Shown piece after piece: positions 34,107 through 46,499 of a DNA stretch of 64,000 bases. Position 1 is the first letter of the stretch. The number at the start of each line of letters is the position of its first letter. Made by a program: the position numbers and the translations under genes. Origin of the DNA: JACPYM01 sp963699175 (lineage in GTDB: Bacteria > Acidobacteriota > Blastocatellia > RBC074). The notes below the pieces were generated by a model. The model was not told the DNA's origin, did no database searches, and saw only the letters and a program-made list of their open reading frames with translations. The stretch lies in the NCBI GenBank assembly GCA_963699175.1, contig OY969418.1, positions 2,356,001-2,420,000 of the forward strand, read 5' to 3'.

Positions 34107-36176
34107 ATGACGACAAGGCGAAAAGGTATGAAGCGATTGGCTGATTGGGGAGTTGAACGGCCGCGTGTCAGGCGCGTGCCTGTTGTGATCTATGCCTGGT
34201 TGATCGCGCTGCTGGCGGCGAATGTCTGTGCGCAAAATCCGCCAACTGATCTCACGCAGAAAAGCCTCGAAGACTTGATGAATATCGAGGTCACTTCGGT
34301 GTCGAAGAAAGAAGAGAGGCTGTTTCAAACTGCCGCCGCCGTCTACGTCATCACGCAAGAAGACATCCGCCGCTCCGGTCTGACGAGCATTCCCGAACTG
34401 CTGCGCTTGGTGCCAGGGTTGGAGGTCGCCAGAATTGACGGCAACAAGTGGGCGATCAGCGCGCGCGGCTTCAATGGCCGCTTCACCAATAAGCTGCTGG
34501 TGCTGATGGATGGCCGCAGCGTCTACTCGCCGGAAAGTTCCGGCGTCTATTGGGAGGCGCAGGATCTGTTGCTCGAAGACATCGAGCGGATCGAAATCAT
34601 TCGCGGGCCTGGTGGGGCACTGTGGGGCGCCAACGCCGTCAACGGCGTAATCAACATCATCACCAAGCTGGCCAAGGACACGCAAGGCGGTTTGGTGACG
34701 GTGGGCGGCGGGACAGAGGATCGGGGTTTTGGCCGCGCTCGTTACGGCGGGACTATCGGAGACAAAGCTTACTACCGGGTCTATGGCAAGTATTACAATC
34801 AGAGCGGACTATTGGATGCGCTGGGGCACAATGCCAACGATGGCCTGAATACGCGGCGCGGCGGCGGGCGGGTGGATTGGAAGCCATCTGAGCGTGATGG
34901 GCTGACCTTGCAAGGCGATCTTTACAGTAGCCGGTTGCGAGAGACCTCGAGACTGATTCTCCCCGCTACGCCCTTAGCTCCGCCAGCTAACACGAGCGGC
35001 GTCTTCTCCGGCGGGAACACGCTGGGGCGCTGGAATCGCAGCTTTTCGGCACGCTCCGACCTCACCCTGCAACTCTATTTCGACCGGACTCGCCACGAAA
35101 TCCGTGATCAGTCAGGGCGCATTGACACCTTCGACATGGACTTCCAGCATCACGTCGCTTGGGGGCAGCGGCAGGACATCGTGTGGGGGCTGGGTTACCG
35201 GCTGATCACCGCTCAGACCAATGGCAACAGCGGGCTGCCAGTCCGGTTCGATCCTCCCTCCCATCGCGATCAACTCTTCAGCGTTTTCGTGCAGGACGAG
35301 TTCACGCTCGTCAAAGACCGGCTGCGGCTGACGCTCGGCACCAAGCTCGAGCATAACGATCACTCCGGCTTTGAAGTACAGCCCACCGCTCGATTGCTCT
35401 GGACACTGAGCCAGCGTCAGACGGTGTGGGCGGCCATTTCGCGCGCAGTCAAAACGCCCGCGCTCAATGATGAGTCCATTCGGGTCAACATCGCAGCCTT
35501 TCCCGGCCTGAACGGCACACCCAACATCCTCGCTCTGGTCGGCAACCAAGAGGCCAAGTCCGAAGAACTCCGCGCCTACGAATTCGGTTATCGCGTGCAG
35601 CCGAGCCACCAGTTCTCGCTCGACCTCGCAACGTTCTACAACGTCTATGATCGCTTGAAGACTTTCGAGCCGGAGCAGCCGTTTTTGGAGACTGATCCGC
35701 TGCCGTCGCACCTGGTCATTCCGCTCCGCTTCAGGAACCTCATGCGTGGTGAAACTTACGGTGCCGAGGTCTCTGCCAATTGGAACGTTACCAGCGGTTG
35801 GAAGCTGCGCGGCAGCTATTCATTTTTGCGGATGCAATTGCACCGCTATACGGCGAGTCATGATGGCAATGCGGAGGGTGCCGAAGGTGATAGCCCGCGT
35901 CATCAATTCCAGCTTCATTCTTCCTTCAGATTGCCGCGGAACTTCGAACTCGATGCTTCCCTCTACCGTGTCTCGCGCCTGGCCAATCCGCGGATTCCCG
36001 GTTACACCCGGCTCGATGCGCGGATCGGGTGGCGCGTGAGAGAAAGCCTTGAGTTGAGCGTGGGGCTGCAAAATCTACTCGACCGTCAGCATCCGGAGTT
36101 CAATAGCTTCGACTCGGCGGCGATCACCAGTCAGGCCAAACGCAGCGTCTATGGAAAGGTGACATGGAGATTCTAG
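34107..36176 (+). CDS. TonB-dependent receptor-like outer-membrane protein (second of tandem pair)
   Basis: This 689-residue protein is a paralog of the preceding receptor. It shares the signal-peptide/TonB-box layout (DLMNIEVTSVSKKEE), the plug motifs (ITQEDIRRSG, ISARGFNGRFTNKLLVLMDG, IEIIRGPGGALWGANAVNG) and the terminal strand YGKVTWRF. The plug regions are almost identical, while barrel loops differ, which suggests different ligands after a tandem duplication. I prefer the ATG at 34107 with GGAG nine bases upstream; a GTG at 34092 and an ATG at 34128 are alternatives. The stop overlaps the next gene. Confidence 0.88.
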   Translation: MTTRRKGMKRLADWGVERPRVRRVPVVIYAWLIALLAANVCAQNPPTDLTQKSLEDLMNIEVTSVSKKEERLFQTAAAVYVITQEDIRRSGLTSIPELLRLVPGLEVARIDGNKWAISARGFNGRFTNKLLVLMDGRSVYSPESSGVYWEAQDLLLEDIERIEIIRGPGGALWGANAVNGVINIITKLAKDTQGGLVTVGGGTEDRGFGRARYGGTIGDKAYYRVYGKYYNQSGLLDALGHNANDGLNTRRGGGRVDWKPSERDGLTLQGDLYSSRLRETSRLILPATPLAPPANTSGVFSGGNTLGRWNRSFSARSDLTLQLYFDRTRHEIRDQSGRIDTFDMDFQHHVAWGQRQDIVWGLGYRLITAQTNGNSGLPVRFDPPSHRDQLFSVFVQDEFTLVKDRLRLTLGTKLEHNDHSGFEVQPTARLLWTLSQRQTVWAAISRAVKTPALNDESIRVNIAAFPGLNGTPNILALVGNQEAKSEELRAYEFGYRVQPSHQFSLDLATFYNVYDRLKTFEPEQPFLETDPLPSHLVIPLRFRNLMRGETYGAEVSANWNVTSGWKLRGSYSFLRMQLHRYTASHDGNAEGAEGDSPRHQFQLHSSFRLPRNFELDASLYRVSRLANPRIPGYTRLDARIGWRVRESLELSVGLQNLLDRQHPEFNSFDSAAITSQAKRSVYGKVTWRF

Positions 36177-36838
36177 CAATTAACCCGGGATTAGCAGCAG
36201 CGTGCGCTGGCCGCGCGCCAGGGCCGTACCAGGCGAGGTGCGGGTCGGCACTCCCGTTGCGCTGGTGCGTCAGCAAAATAACGAGTCTGGCGCTCCCGCT
36301 TGTCGTTTCCTTGGCGGTAGCTTGCGCCCCGCTCACTGAGGCAGAGGCGCAGACGGCCAGCGAATATCAGGTCAAAGCCGCTTTTCTTTATAACTTCGCG
36401 AAGTTCGTCGAGTGGTCGCCAGAGGCGTTCAGCGACAGCGGCGCGCCACTGGTCGTAGGCATCATCGGCGATGACCCGTTTGGCAGCGCCATTGACCAGA
36501 CAATCGATGGCAAAACCGTCAACGGCCGCCGATTGATGATCAGGCGGCTGAAGTGGGGACAGAATCTGAGAGACTGTCACGTCCTATTCGTCAGCTCATC
36601 CGAGCGGCAGCGCCTGTCGCAAATCCTTGAACGTCTCAAAGGAGCAAGCGTCTTGACGGTCAGCGAAATGGATCAGTTCATTCAACAAGGCGGCATCATC
36701 GGTTTCGTGATCGAAGCTAGCAAGGTGCGGTTTGAAATCAACACTTCCGCGGCAGAACAAGCGCGGTTGAGGATCAGCGCGAAGCTGCTGGCCCTGGCGA
36801 CGTCCGTCAGGCGCGGGGAAAGCGCAATCAGGAACTAA
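36164..36838 (+). CDS. YfiR-like periplasmic protein, copy 1
   Basis: This 224-residue protein matches the YfiR/DUF4154 family. After a signal peptide ending near EAEAQ it has the core SEYQVKAAFLYNFAKFVEW, then VVGIIGDDPFG, CHVLFVSSSE and QQGGIIGFVIEASKVRFEIN. In Pseudomonas, YfiR is a periplasmic repressor that controls YfiN through its periplasmic sensor domain. The frame starts by overlapping the receptor stop (ATG 36164), but the first ~25 residues are unlike a signal peptide, so a later non-ATG start is possible. From codon ~85 on, the DNA is nearly identical to the copy at 39135-39791. Confidence 0.87.
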   Translation: MEILAINPGLAAACAGRAPGPYQARCGSALPLRWCVSKITSLALPLVVSLAVACAPLTEAEAQTASEYQVKAAFLYNFAKFVEWSPEAFSDSGAPLVVGIIGDDPFGSAIDQTIDGKTVNGRRLMIRRLKWGQNLRDCHVLFVSSSERQRLSQILERLKGASVLTVSEMDQFIQQGGIIGFVIEASKVRFEINTSAAEQARLRISAKLLALATSVRRGESAIRN

Positions 36839-36843
36839 GCCAA

Positions 36844-38955
36844 ATGAACAATCTTTTCTCAATAGCTGCCCCTGTTTGGACACGGAAGCTCGACACCGAA
36901 TCGAAAATGATTTTTTATTGGGCCTTTTGGCTTCTGATACTGTCCCTCATTTTTTGCGATGTCATGCCTAATGTCTTGGCGCAAGAGCCTCAACCACTTG
37001 TCGCGCAAGATCAGAAGCCCCCGCCGGACATCACGGCTCTCAGCCTGGAGGAACTGATGCAGATCGAAGTCGCCTCCGTTTACAGCGCCTCGAAGTATTT
37101 GCAGAAAGTCACCGAAGCCCCGGCCTCAGTGACCATCGTAACCGCGGCTGAGATTCGACAGTATGGACACCGCACGCTGGCCGATATCTTGCGCAGCGTG
37201 CGCGGTTTTTATATTACCAACGATCGGAATTACAGCTATATCGGCGTGCGCGGGTTCGCCCGGCCCGGCGACTATAATACGCGCGTGCTGTTGCTCGTGG
37301 ATGGTCATCGCATCAACGACAACGTCTATGACCTGGCGTTAATTGGCACGGAATTGCCGTTTGACGTTGACCTGATTGACCGGGTGGAGATTATTCGCGG
37401 GCCGAGTTCCTCGCTTTACGGCACCAGCGCCTTTTTTGGGGTGATCAATGTCATCATGAAGCGCGGGCGGGAGGTGAATGGCGTCGAAGTCTCAGGTGAA
37501 GGGGCCAGCTTCGAGACGTATAAGGGACGCTTCAGCTATGGCAACCAATTCGCTAATGGGGTGGAGTTGCTGCTTTCCGGCTCATACTACGACAGCCGCG
37601 GGCCGCGGCGTTTATACATCAAGGAGTTTGATGATCCGGCCACGAACAATGGCATTGCCGAACGGGCTGACGATGATCAATCCAAAAACTTCTTTGCGAA
37701 CCTGTCTTTCCGTGATTTCAGCTTACGCGGCGCCTATGGTACCCGGGAGAAAGGCATCCCGACCGGCGCCTACGAGACGTTGTTCAACGATGCGCGGAGT
37801 CGCACGACTGACCGGCGAGGTTACCTGGACCTCCAATATGAGCACACCTTTGCCAACCAATTAGCGGTCGCAGCCCGAGTCTTTTACGACATCTACTTTT
37901 ATGACGGAACTTATGTTTACGATTCCTCAGACAACGACACACCGCTACTGGCTTTCAATACGGATGCCAGCCGGGGCACGTGGTGGGGCGGCGAAGTGCA
38001 ACTCACTAAAACTTTGCTGCGTCGGCACAAGGTTACTTTCGGCACCGAATATCGCGATAACCTGCGCCAGGATCAGATTAACTATGATTTGCCTACCAAT
38101 CTTCAGTACGTTAATGACAGGCGCAAGTCGAAGAATGTGGCCTTCTACCTGCAAGATGAATTCGCCATCCATGAGAAGCTGACTCTGAGCGCTGGCGTGC
38201 GCCATGACCATCACACCACCTTTGGTGGAATTGCCAAACCGCGCCTGGGCCTGATCTATCACCCTGCCGAAAAAACGACCCTCAAGCTGCTTTATGGCGA
38301 AGCCTTCCGCGCGCCCAACAATTACGAGCTATATTTCGGAGCTAGTATTTTAGGTCGGCCCAATCCGGATTTAAGGCCAGAAAACATCAAAACCAGTGAA
38401 CTGGTTTTGGAGCAATACCTGGGAAATCACGTGCGCCTATCCGCTTCCGGTTATCTCTACCGGATCAGCGGTCTAATCAGCCAACAGCGTGATCCTACCG
38501 ACAGCTTCAATGCGTTCAGAAACACCGGGAAGATGGCGTCCAAAGGCCTGGAATTGGAAATAGAGACCAAGCTGGCCGTCGGCGTGGAAGGGCGTTTCGG
38601 CTACACCCTGCAAGACACGCAAGACCGGGAGACGAAACAAACGCTTACCAACTCGCCCAGGCACTTGGGCAAGCTCAACCTCATGGCTCCCTTATTTGCG
38701 AAGAAAGTCTTTGTAGGGCTGGGACTACAGTACACCAGCCGCAGGAAGACCCTGGATGGAGCGAATACCGCGGCTGTTTGGCTGCCGAATTTCACGCTTG
38801 TCAGCCAGAAGCTGCTATCGGGATTAGACCTCTCATTCAGCATCTATAACTTCTTTGATAAAAAATATGGAGACCCAGGCGCAGAGGAACATCGGCAACA
38901 AATGATTGAACAAAACGGCCGGAACTATCGCTTGAAACTGATTTATAAGTTTTAG
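36844..38955 (+). CDS. TonB-dependent receptor (third, divergent)
   Basis: This 703-residue receptor has a signal sequence ending NVLAQ and a SLEELMQIEVASVYSASK segment. Plug motifs are VTIVTAAEIRQYGHRTLADIL, IGVRGFARPGDYNTRVLLLVDGHR and VEIIRGPSSSLYGTSAFFGVINVI. A full barrel ends KLIYKF. LRPENIKTSELVLEQYL is typical of vitamin-B12/colicin-type TonB receptors. It is more distant from the two receptors upstream than they are from each other. Its place between the two YfiR genes suggests that the receptor plus YfiR pair was duplicated as a unit, followed by divergence. Confidence 0.9.
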   Translation: MNNLFSIAAPVWTRKLDTESKMIFYWAFWLLILSLIFCDVMPNVLAQEPQPLVAQDQKPPPDITALSLEELMQIEVASVYSASKYLQKVTEAPASVTIVTAAEIRQYGHRTLADILRSVRGFYITNDRNYSYIGVRGFARPGDYNTRVLLLVDGHRINDNVYDLALIGTELPFDVDLIDRVEIIRGPSSSLYGTSAFFGVINVIMKRGREVNGVEVSGEGASFETYKGRFSYGNQFANGVELLLSGSYYDSRGPRRLYIKEFDDPATNNGIAERADDDQSKNFFANLSFRDFSLRGAYGTREKGIPTGAYETLFNDARSRTTDRRGYLDLQYEHTFANQLAVAARVFYDIYFYDGTYVYDSSDNDTPLLAFNTDASRGTWWGGEVQLTKTLLRRHKVTFGTEYRDNLRQDQINYDLPTNLQYVNDRRKSKNVAFYLQDEFAIHEKLTLSAGVRHDHHTTFGGIAKPRLGLIYHPAEKTTLKLLYGEAFRAPNNYELYFGASILGRPNPDLRPENIKTSELVLEQYLGNHVRLSASGYLYRISGLISQQRDPTDSFNAFRNTGKMASKGLELEIETKLAVGVEGRFGYTLQDTQDRETKQTLTNSPRHLGKLNLMAPLFAKKVFVGLGLQYTSRRKTLDGANTAAVWLPNFTLVSQKLLSGLDLSFSIYNFFDKKYGDPGAEEHRQQMIEQNGRNYRLKLIYKF

Positions 38956-39134
38956 CCTGCAACCGCGAACCAGACGAATTTCAAGTGGGATGCTAAGCAT
39001 GAAGAGCGCACAGGTAAGGCAAAAAAGGAAGAAGCAAGATGGATAAGAAATGCCTGAGTTTGGGGTGACGTACTTGGGAGAAACCCCGACTTAGAGTGAG
39101 CGGGGATGTAGGGAAAGTTGATATGGAGGTTTTG

Positions 39135-39791
39135 ATGAATTCAGTGGCCGCTGTGTATATAGGAGGGAGGCCGCGACGGTTCCGGGTAAGTTCCTCGCTA
39201 CGACCAGGGCGATACCGCTTTTTGCGTAAAATGACTGATTTGATTCTGCTGGTGACTCTGCTGTCTTCAGTGAATTTTGTTTCCGATGGCCCGGCGCACG
39301 CTCAGGGGGTCAGCGAATATGAGGTCAAAGCCGCGTTTTTATTTAACTTCGCGAAGTTCGTCGAGTGGCCGCCAGAGGCGTTCAGCGACAGCGGCGCGCC
39401 TCTGATCATAGGCATCATCGGCGATGACCCGTTTGGCAGCGCCATTGATCAGACAATCGATGGCAAAACCGTCAACGGCCGCCGATTGATGATCAGGCGG
39501 CTGAGGTGGGGACAGAATCTAAGAGGCTGTCACGTCCTATTCGTTAGCTCATCCGAGCAGAAGCGCCTGTCGGCAATCCTTGAGCATCTCAAAGGAGCCT
39601 GCGTCTTGACGGTCAGCGAAATGGGTCAGTTCATTCAACAAGGCGGCATCATCGGTTTCGTGATCGAAGCTAGCAAGGTGCGGTTTGAAATCAACACTTC
39701 CGCAGCGGAACCGGCGCGGTTGAGGATCAGCGCGAAGCTGCTGGCCCTGGCAAAGGTTGTCAGAAACGGGAAAAGCGCAGGGGGGAATTAA
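39135..39791 (+). CDS. YfiR-like periplasmic protein, copy 2
   Basis: This 218-residue protein has a signal peptide with hydrophobic core LILLVTLLSSVNFVS ending PAHAQ, then the YfiR/DUF4154 core EYEVKAAFLFNFAKFVEWPP and the same downstream motifs as copy 1. The ATG at 39135 has GGAGG five bases upstream and is favoured over GTG 39096 or ATG 39123. The stop is immediately followed by the GTG of the CHASE8-type hybrid kinase, so the two are likely made together. This is the arrangement expected if this protein binds the kinase's periplasmic domain. Confidence 0.89.
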   Translation: MNSVAAVYIGGRPRRFRVSSSLRPGRYRFLRKMTDLILLVTLLSSVNFVSDGPAHAQGVSEYEVKAAFLFNFAKFVEWPPEAFSDSGAPLIIGIIGDDPFGSAIDQTIDGKTVNGRRLMIRRLRWGQNLRGCHVLFVSSSEQKRLSAILEHLKGACVLTVSEMGQFIQQGGIIGFVIEASKVRFEINTSAAEPARLRISAKLLALAKVVRNGKSAGGN

Positions 39792-42596
<2,805 letters not shown>

Positions 42597-42598
42597 CA

Positions 42599-45500
42599 AT
42601 GCTGACGATAAAGAACAAGAAGAATCGTTCGCTGGAGGCTGGCCGGCTATCGTTACGGCTGGCGCTGAGTACAACGTTATGCTGTTCCAGCGCTCTGGCA
42701 CTCGATCCGCAAGGAGCGCTCACCCAATACCGGCGCGACTACTGGTTCTATGCACTGTGCACATTGGGTGCCTTGCTCGTCGGAGCAGGCGGCTACCTGC
42801 TTTGTTTCCGGCGGGTGAAGATGCGCGCGCGCGCGTTAAACCTGCTCGTTGCTGAACGCACGCGGGCTTGGCAAGAATCAGAGCGATTTGCCCACTCGAC
42901 CCTGGATGCACTTTCCGCACATATCGCCATTCTTGATCAGAGGGGGACGATCATCGCAGTCAATGAGGCTTGGCGGAAGTTTGCGCGCGCCAATAGTGCG
43001 ACGGATCAAGAGGTCTCGGAAGGGGTGAATTACCTCACTGTGGCTGATGCGGCGCGTGGCACGAGTGCATCTGACGGAGCCGCTTTTGCCGCCGGGATTC
43101 GGGCCGTGCTGGCCGATGAGACAGAACACTTCTCCGCCGAATACGCTTGCAATTCTTCCACCGAAAAACGTTGGTTTATAGGAAACGTGACGCGCTTTTC
43201 CAGTGCCGGGCCTGTCCGGATTGTCGTGGCGCACGAAAATATCACCGAACGCAAACAGATCGAGGAGACCTTGCGCGCGTCGGAGATTCAATACCGGCTT
43301 TTATTCGAAGACAATCCACACCCGATGTGGGTCTATGACCTCGATACGCTCGCCTTTCTGACTGTCAATGACGCGGCAATCCGCCATTACGGCTATTCGC
43401 GTGGCGAGTTCCTCAGCATGACCATTAAGGACATTCGATCGCCAGAAGACGTTCCAGCCTTGCTTGAAGATGTGGGCCAGGCGCGCACGGGCCTTACTTC
43501 GCCGGGCATTTGGCGACACCGGAAGAAAGATGCCACATTCATTGACGTGGAGATCACTGCCCAGACCTTATCTCTGCCGAACGAGCATGCTCAACTGGTG
43601 CTGGCCTTCGATGTGACCGAACGCCAGCGGGCGGAAGCGGAACGCGACCGTGTCTTCTCTCTCTCGTATGATATGTTGGGCATCCTCGGATTCGACGGTT
43701 ATTTCAAACGTCTGAATCCCGCCTGGGAAAGAGCTCTCGGCTTCACCGATGACGAACTGCTGGACAGACCCTTTGGGGAACTCGTTCATCCCGAAGACCG
43801 TGCGGCATGCCTAGCCAGTATCAAGCAACTGATGGAGGGTCAGGTAAGCTTGGACCTTGAGTTCCGTTGCCGCTGCCGGGATGGCTCATATAAATGGCTT
43901 CTCAGTAGTTCCACTCCTTTCGCTTCCGAAGGTCAATTCTATGTAGTCAACAAGGACATCACCGCACGTAAACAGGGAGAGGAGCAACTGCTTAAGGCGA
44001 AAGAAGCCGCCGAGGCCGCCAACCGGGCCAAGAGCGAATTTCTGGCCAACATGAGCCACGAAATCCGCACCCCCATGAACGGCGTCATCGGCATGACCGA
44101 ACTCACGCTCGACACCGAATTGACTGGCGAACAGCGCGAGTACGTCGGCCTCATAAAAACTTCTTCTGATTCGTTGCTGACCGTCATCAGCGACATTCTC
44201 GATTTCTCCAGAATCGAAGCCGGTAAGCTGAGCCTTGATCCCGTAGCCTTCGATCCGCGCGATTGCATCGAGGAGACGATGAAAACGCTGGCGCTGCGGG
44301 CCCAGCAGAAAGAATTGGAACTGGCCTGTCATTGGGGATCAGACGTGCCGGAAGCGGTGACTGGCGACCCCGCACGCTTGCGCCAAATTCTGGCCAACCT
44401 GGTGGGCAATGCCATCAAGTTTACCAAGCAAGGCGAAGTCGTCGTAGACGTCAGCACCGAGACGCAAAGTGACGAGCAAGTCTCGCTGCATTTCACCGTG
44501 CGCGATACCGGGATCGGCATCTCTGAAGACAAGCAGGCGCGCATCTTCGAAGCGTTTACCCAGGCTGACGGCTCGACCACGCGGCAGTACGGCGGGACAG
44601 GGCTGGGACTGACCATCTCCGCAAAATTGGTGAGGCTGATGGGGGGCCGCATCTGGGTGGAAAGCGCCGTGGGCTGGGGCAGCACCTTCCATTTCACTGC
44701 GCAGTTTGGGGCGCAGCGCGATCCAGTCGAGAAGCCCGTGCTTTCCGCACTGACCAAGCTGGCCGGCTGGCCCGTGCTGGTGGTGGATGACAACCGCACC
44801 AACCGCCGTATTCTGGCAGGCATGCTCACCAACTGGGCCCTCAAGCCAGTGGCGGTCGAAAGCGGACCGGCGGCGCTGCTGGCGCTGGAACAGGCGTCCG
44901 AGGCCAAAGCGCCGTTTGCGCTGGCGCTGTTGGATTGCCATATGCCGGAGATGGACGGTTTTATGCTGGCGGCGGAGATTCAACGGCGCAGTGGGCTGGC
45001 CGGCCTGCCGCTCATCATGCTGACCTCGGCGGGGGAAACTAGAGATTGTGAGCAGCGGCGCGGCTTGGGTATCTCCGCGTGCCTCACCAAACCTGTCAAA
45101 CAATCAGAGTTGTTGCACGCGATTCTGCTGACGTTCAGTCAATCAGCACTGGCATCTGCGAGACCTGCACCAGCGGCGCGCTCTACACCGCTTGAAGTAG
45201 GTAGGAGTTTGCGAATTCTCCTAGCGGAAGACAACGTGGTGAATCAGCGGCTGGCCATCCGGTTGCTGGAAAAGCGCGGCCATCACGTGGTGGTCGCCAA
45301 CAACGGACGCGAGGCGGTGCGGATGCTGGAAGAGGGCGGCTTCGATCTGGTGCTGATGGACATCCAGATGCCGGAAATGAGCGGTCTGGAAGCGACTGCT
45401 TATATGCGGGAGCGCGAGCGCGCAAGCGGCGAACATCTGCCCATCGTCGCGCTCACGGCCTATGCAATGAAGGGCGATCGGGAGCGCTGTCTGGATGCTG

Positions 45501-46030
45501 GCATGGATGCTTATCTCTCAAAACCGATTCAGCCCGCAGAACTCTTTCGGGTCATTGCCGAGCTGTCCTCTGCGGCAAAAGAGACAACCAACCATCAGCC
45601 GTTGCGCGCCTTCCCGCTCGCCGTGTTCGACCTGGCGAAAGCGCTGGCGTTGATGGGGGACGAGCCGGAATTGCTGAGCGAATTGGCGGCGCAATTTGCT
45701 AGCGAATGCCCGCAACGTGTAACCGAAATCAGACAAGCCATCGAGCGTGGCGAGAGTGAGCAAGTGGAGCATGTTGCGCACGAGTTGAAAGGAGCGGCCA
45801 GTACCTTCGCCGCACAGGCAACGGCGGACGCCGCGCTGCGCCTGGAACAACTAGGACGTTCCGGGAACCTGGCTGAAGGAGAAGCGGCTTATGCCGTCCT
45901 GGAGGCGGCCGTGAAGCGCTTAATCCCCGCGCTCAATGCCGTTGCTACACAGCACGGCGTCGAAAAACCGGGCGGCGGAAGGCCAAGCGCACACTCAGCG
46001 ACGAACGGGGGGAACGGCGCAAATGTTTAA
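42599..46030 (+). CDS. PAS hybrid histidine kinase with two receivers and HPt; sensor region apparently deleted
   Basis: This 1,143-residue kinase has a short exported-type N-terminus. After a hydrophobic leader comes ALDPQGALTQYRRDYW, then at once the helix WFYALCTLGALLVGAGG and LLVAERTRAW. Those two pieces match the beginning and the end of beta-propeller (Reg_prop/Y_Y_Y) sensor kinases, with the ~750-residue propeller in between missing. Three PAS domains follow (about 95-215, 225-345, 350-460). HisKA has His487, HATPase has GGTGLGLTIS, the receivers have Asp779 and Asp921, and HPt has His1061. It starts 2 bases after the upstream stop and shares its kinase-receiver-HPt half closely with that gene. 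Confidence 0.9.
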   Translation: MLTIKNKKNRSLEAGRLSLRLALSTTLCCSSALALDPQGALTQYRRDYWFYALCTLGALLVGAGGYLLCFRRVKMRARALNLLVAERTRAWQESERFAHSTLDALSAHIAILDQRGTIIAVNEAWRKFARANSATDQEVSEGVNYLTVADAARGTSASDGAAFAAGIRAVLADETEHFSAEYACNSSTEKRWFIGNVTRFSSAGPVRIVVAHENITERKQIEETLRASEIQYRLLFEDNPHPMWVYDLDTLAFLTVNDAAIRHYGYSRGEFLSMTIKDIRSPEDVPALLEDVGQARTGLTSPGIWRHRKKDATFIDVEITAQTLSLPNEHAQLVLAFDVTERQRAEAERDRVFSLSYDMLGILGFDGYFKRLNPAWERALGFTDDELLDRPFGELVHPEDRAACLASIKQLMEGQVSLDLEFRCRCRDGSYKWLLSSSTPFASEGQFYVVNKDITARKQGEEQLLKAKEAAEAANRAKSEFLANMSHEIRTPMNGVIGMTELTLDTELTGEQREYVGLIKTSSDSLLTVISDILDFSRIEAGKLSLDPVAFDPRDCIEETMKTLALRAQQKELELACHWGSDVPEAVTGDPARLRQILANLVGNAIKFTKQGEVVVDVSTETQSDEQVSLHFTVRDTGIGISEDKQARIFEAFTQADGSTTRQYGGTGLGLTISAKLVRLMGGRIWVESAVGWGSTFHFTAQFGAQRDPVEKPVLSALTKLAGWPVLVVDDNRTNRRILAGMLTNWALKPVAVESGPAALLALEQASEAKAPFALALLDCHMPEMDGFMLAAEIQRRSGLAGLPLIMLTSAGETRDCEQRRGLGISACLTKPVKQSELLHAILLTFSQSALASARPAPAARSTPLEVGRSLRILLAEDNVVNQRLAIRLLEKRGHHVVVANNGREAVRMLEEGGFDLVLMDIQMPEMSGLEATAYMRERERASGEHLPIVALTAYAMKGDRERCLDAGMDAYLSKPIQPAELFRVIAELSSAAKETTNHQPLRAFPLAVFDLAKALALMGDEPELLSELAAQFASECPQRVTEIRQAIERGESEQVEHVAHELKGAASTFAAQATADAALRLEQLGRSGNLAEGEAAYAVLEAAVKRLIPALNAVATQHGVEKPGGGRPSAHSATNGGNGANV

Positions 46031-46499
46031 GGAGACAAGTTTGAAATTGAAGCCAACCAACGGCCAGATGCGCCCGGCCAGAGTGCTGGTGGTGGATGAT
46101 GAACGGCATATTGCCCGGGTACTGGAGTTCGTGCTGAAAAAAGCAGAGTACGAGGTGGCCGTGGCTTATGACGGGGAGCAAGCGCTCTCTGAAGTCAAAC
46201 GCTTCGCGCCGGATGCCCTGCTGCTCGATTTGGTGATGCCCAAGCTTTCCGGCTTGGAAGTTTTGAAGCGCTTGCGGGCGGATCAACAGTACGCCCGCTT
46301 GGTGATTGTGGTGCTCACTGCCCGGTCGTTCGAGAAACTGTCGGGGGAGATCATGGCGGCCGGGGCCAATCTCCACTGCGAAAAACCTGTCGCCCCGTCC
46401 ACTCTTTTGAGAGAGCTTGCAAGATTCGGTGTTGCTCCGCTGGTCGAAGATGGTGCCGGGACAGCCCCGGTCAAGGAGGTTGCGCATGAAACCACATAA
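46023..46499 (+). CDS. Stand-alone receiver-domain response regulator
   Basis: This protein of about 158 residues is essentially one receiver: VLVVDDERHIARVLEF, phospho-acceptor Asp69 in LLLDLVMPKLSG, VLTAR and a final CEKPV lysine. There is no DNA-binding output. ATG 46023 overlaps the kinase stop. A TTG at 46041 has a better-placed AAGGAG and is an alternative. It lies between two HPt-bearing kinases and a PP2C/RsbW-type protein. It is therefore the likely phosphate acceptor that controls the next gene's product, like the receiver domain of HsbR in Pseudomonas but on a separate chain. Confidence 0.88.
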   Translation: MFKETSLKLKPTNGQMRPARVLVVDDERHIARVLEFVLKKAEYEVAVAYDGEQALSEVKRFAPDALLLDLVMPKLSGLEVLKRLRADQQYARLVIVVLTARSFEKLSGEIMAAGANLHCEKPVAPSTLLRELARFGVAPLVEDGAGTAPVKEVAHETT

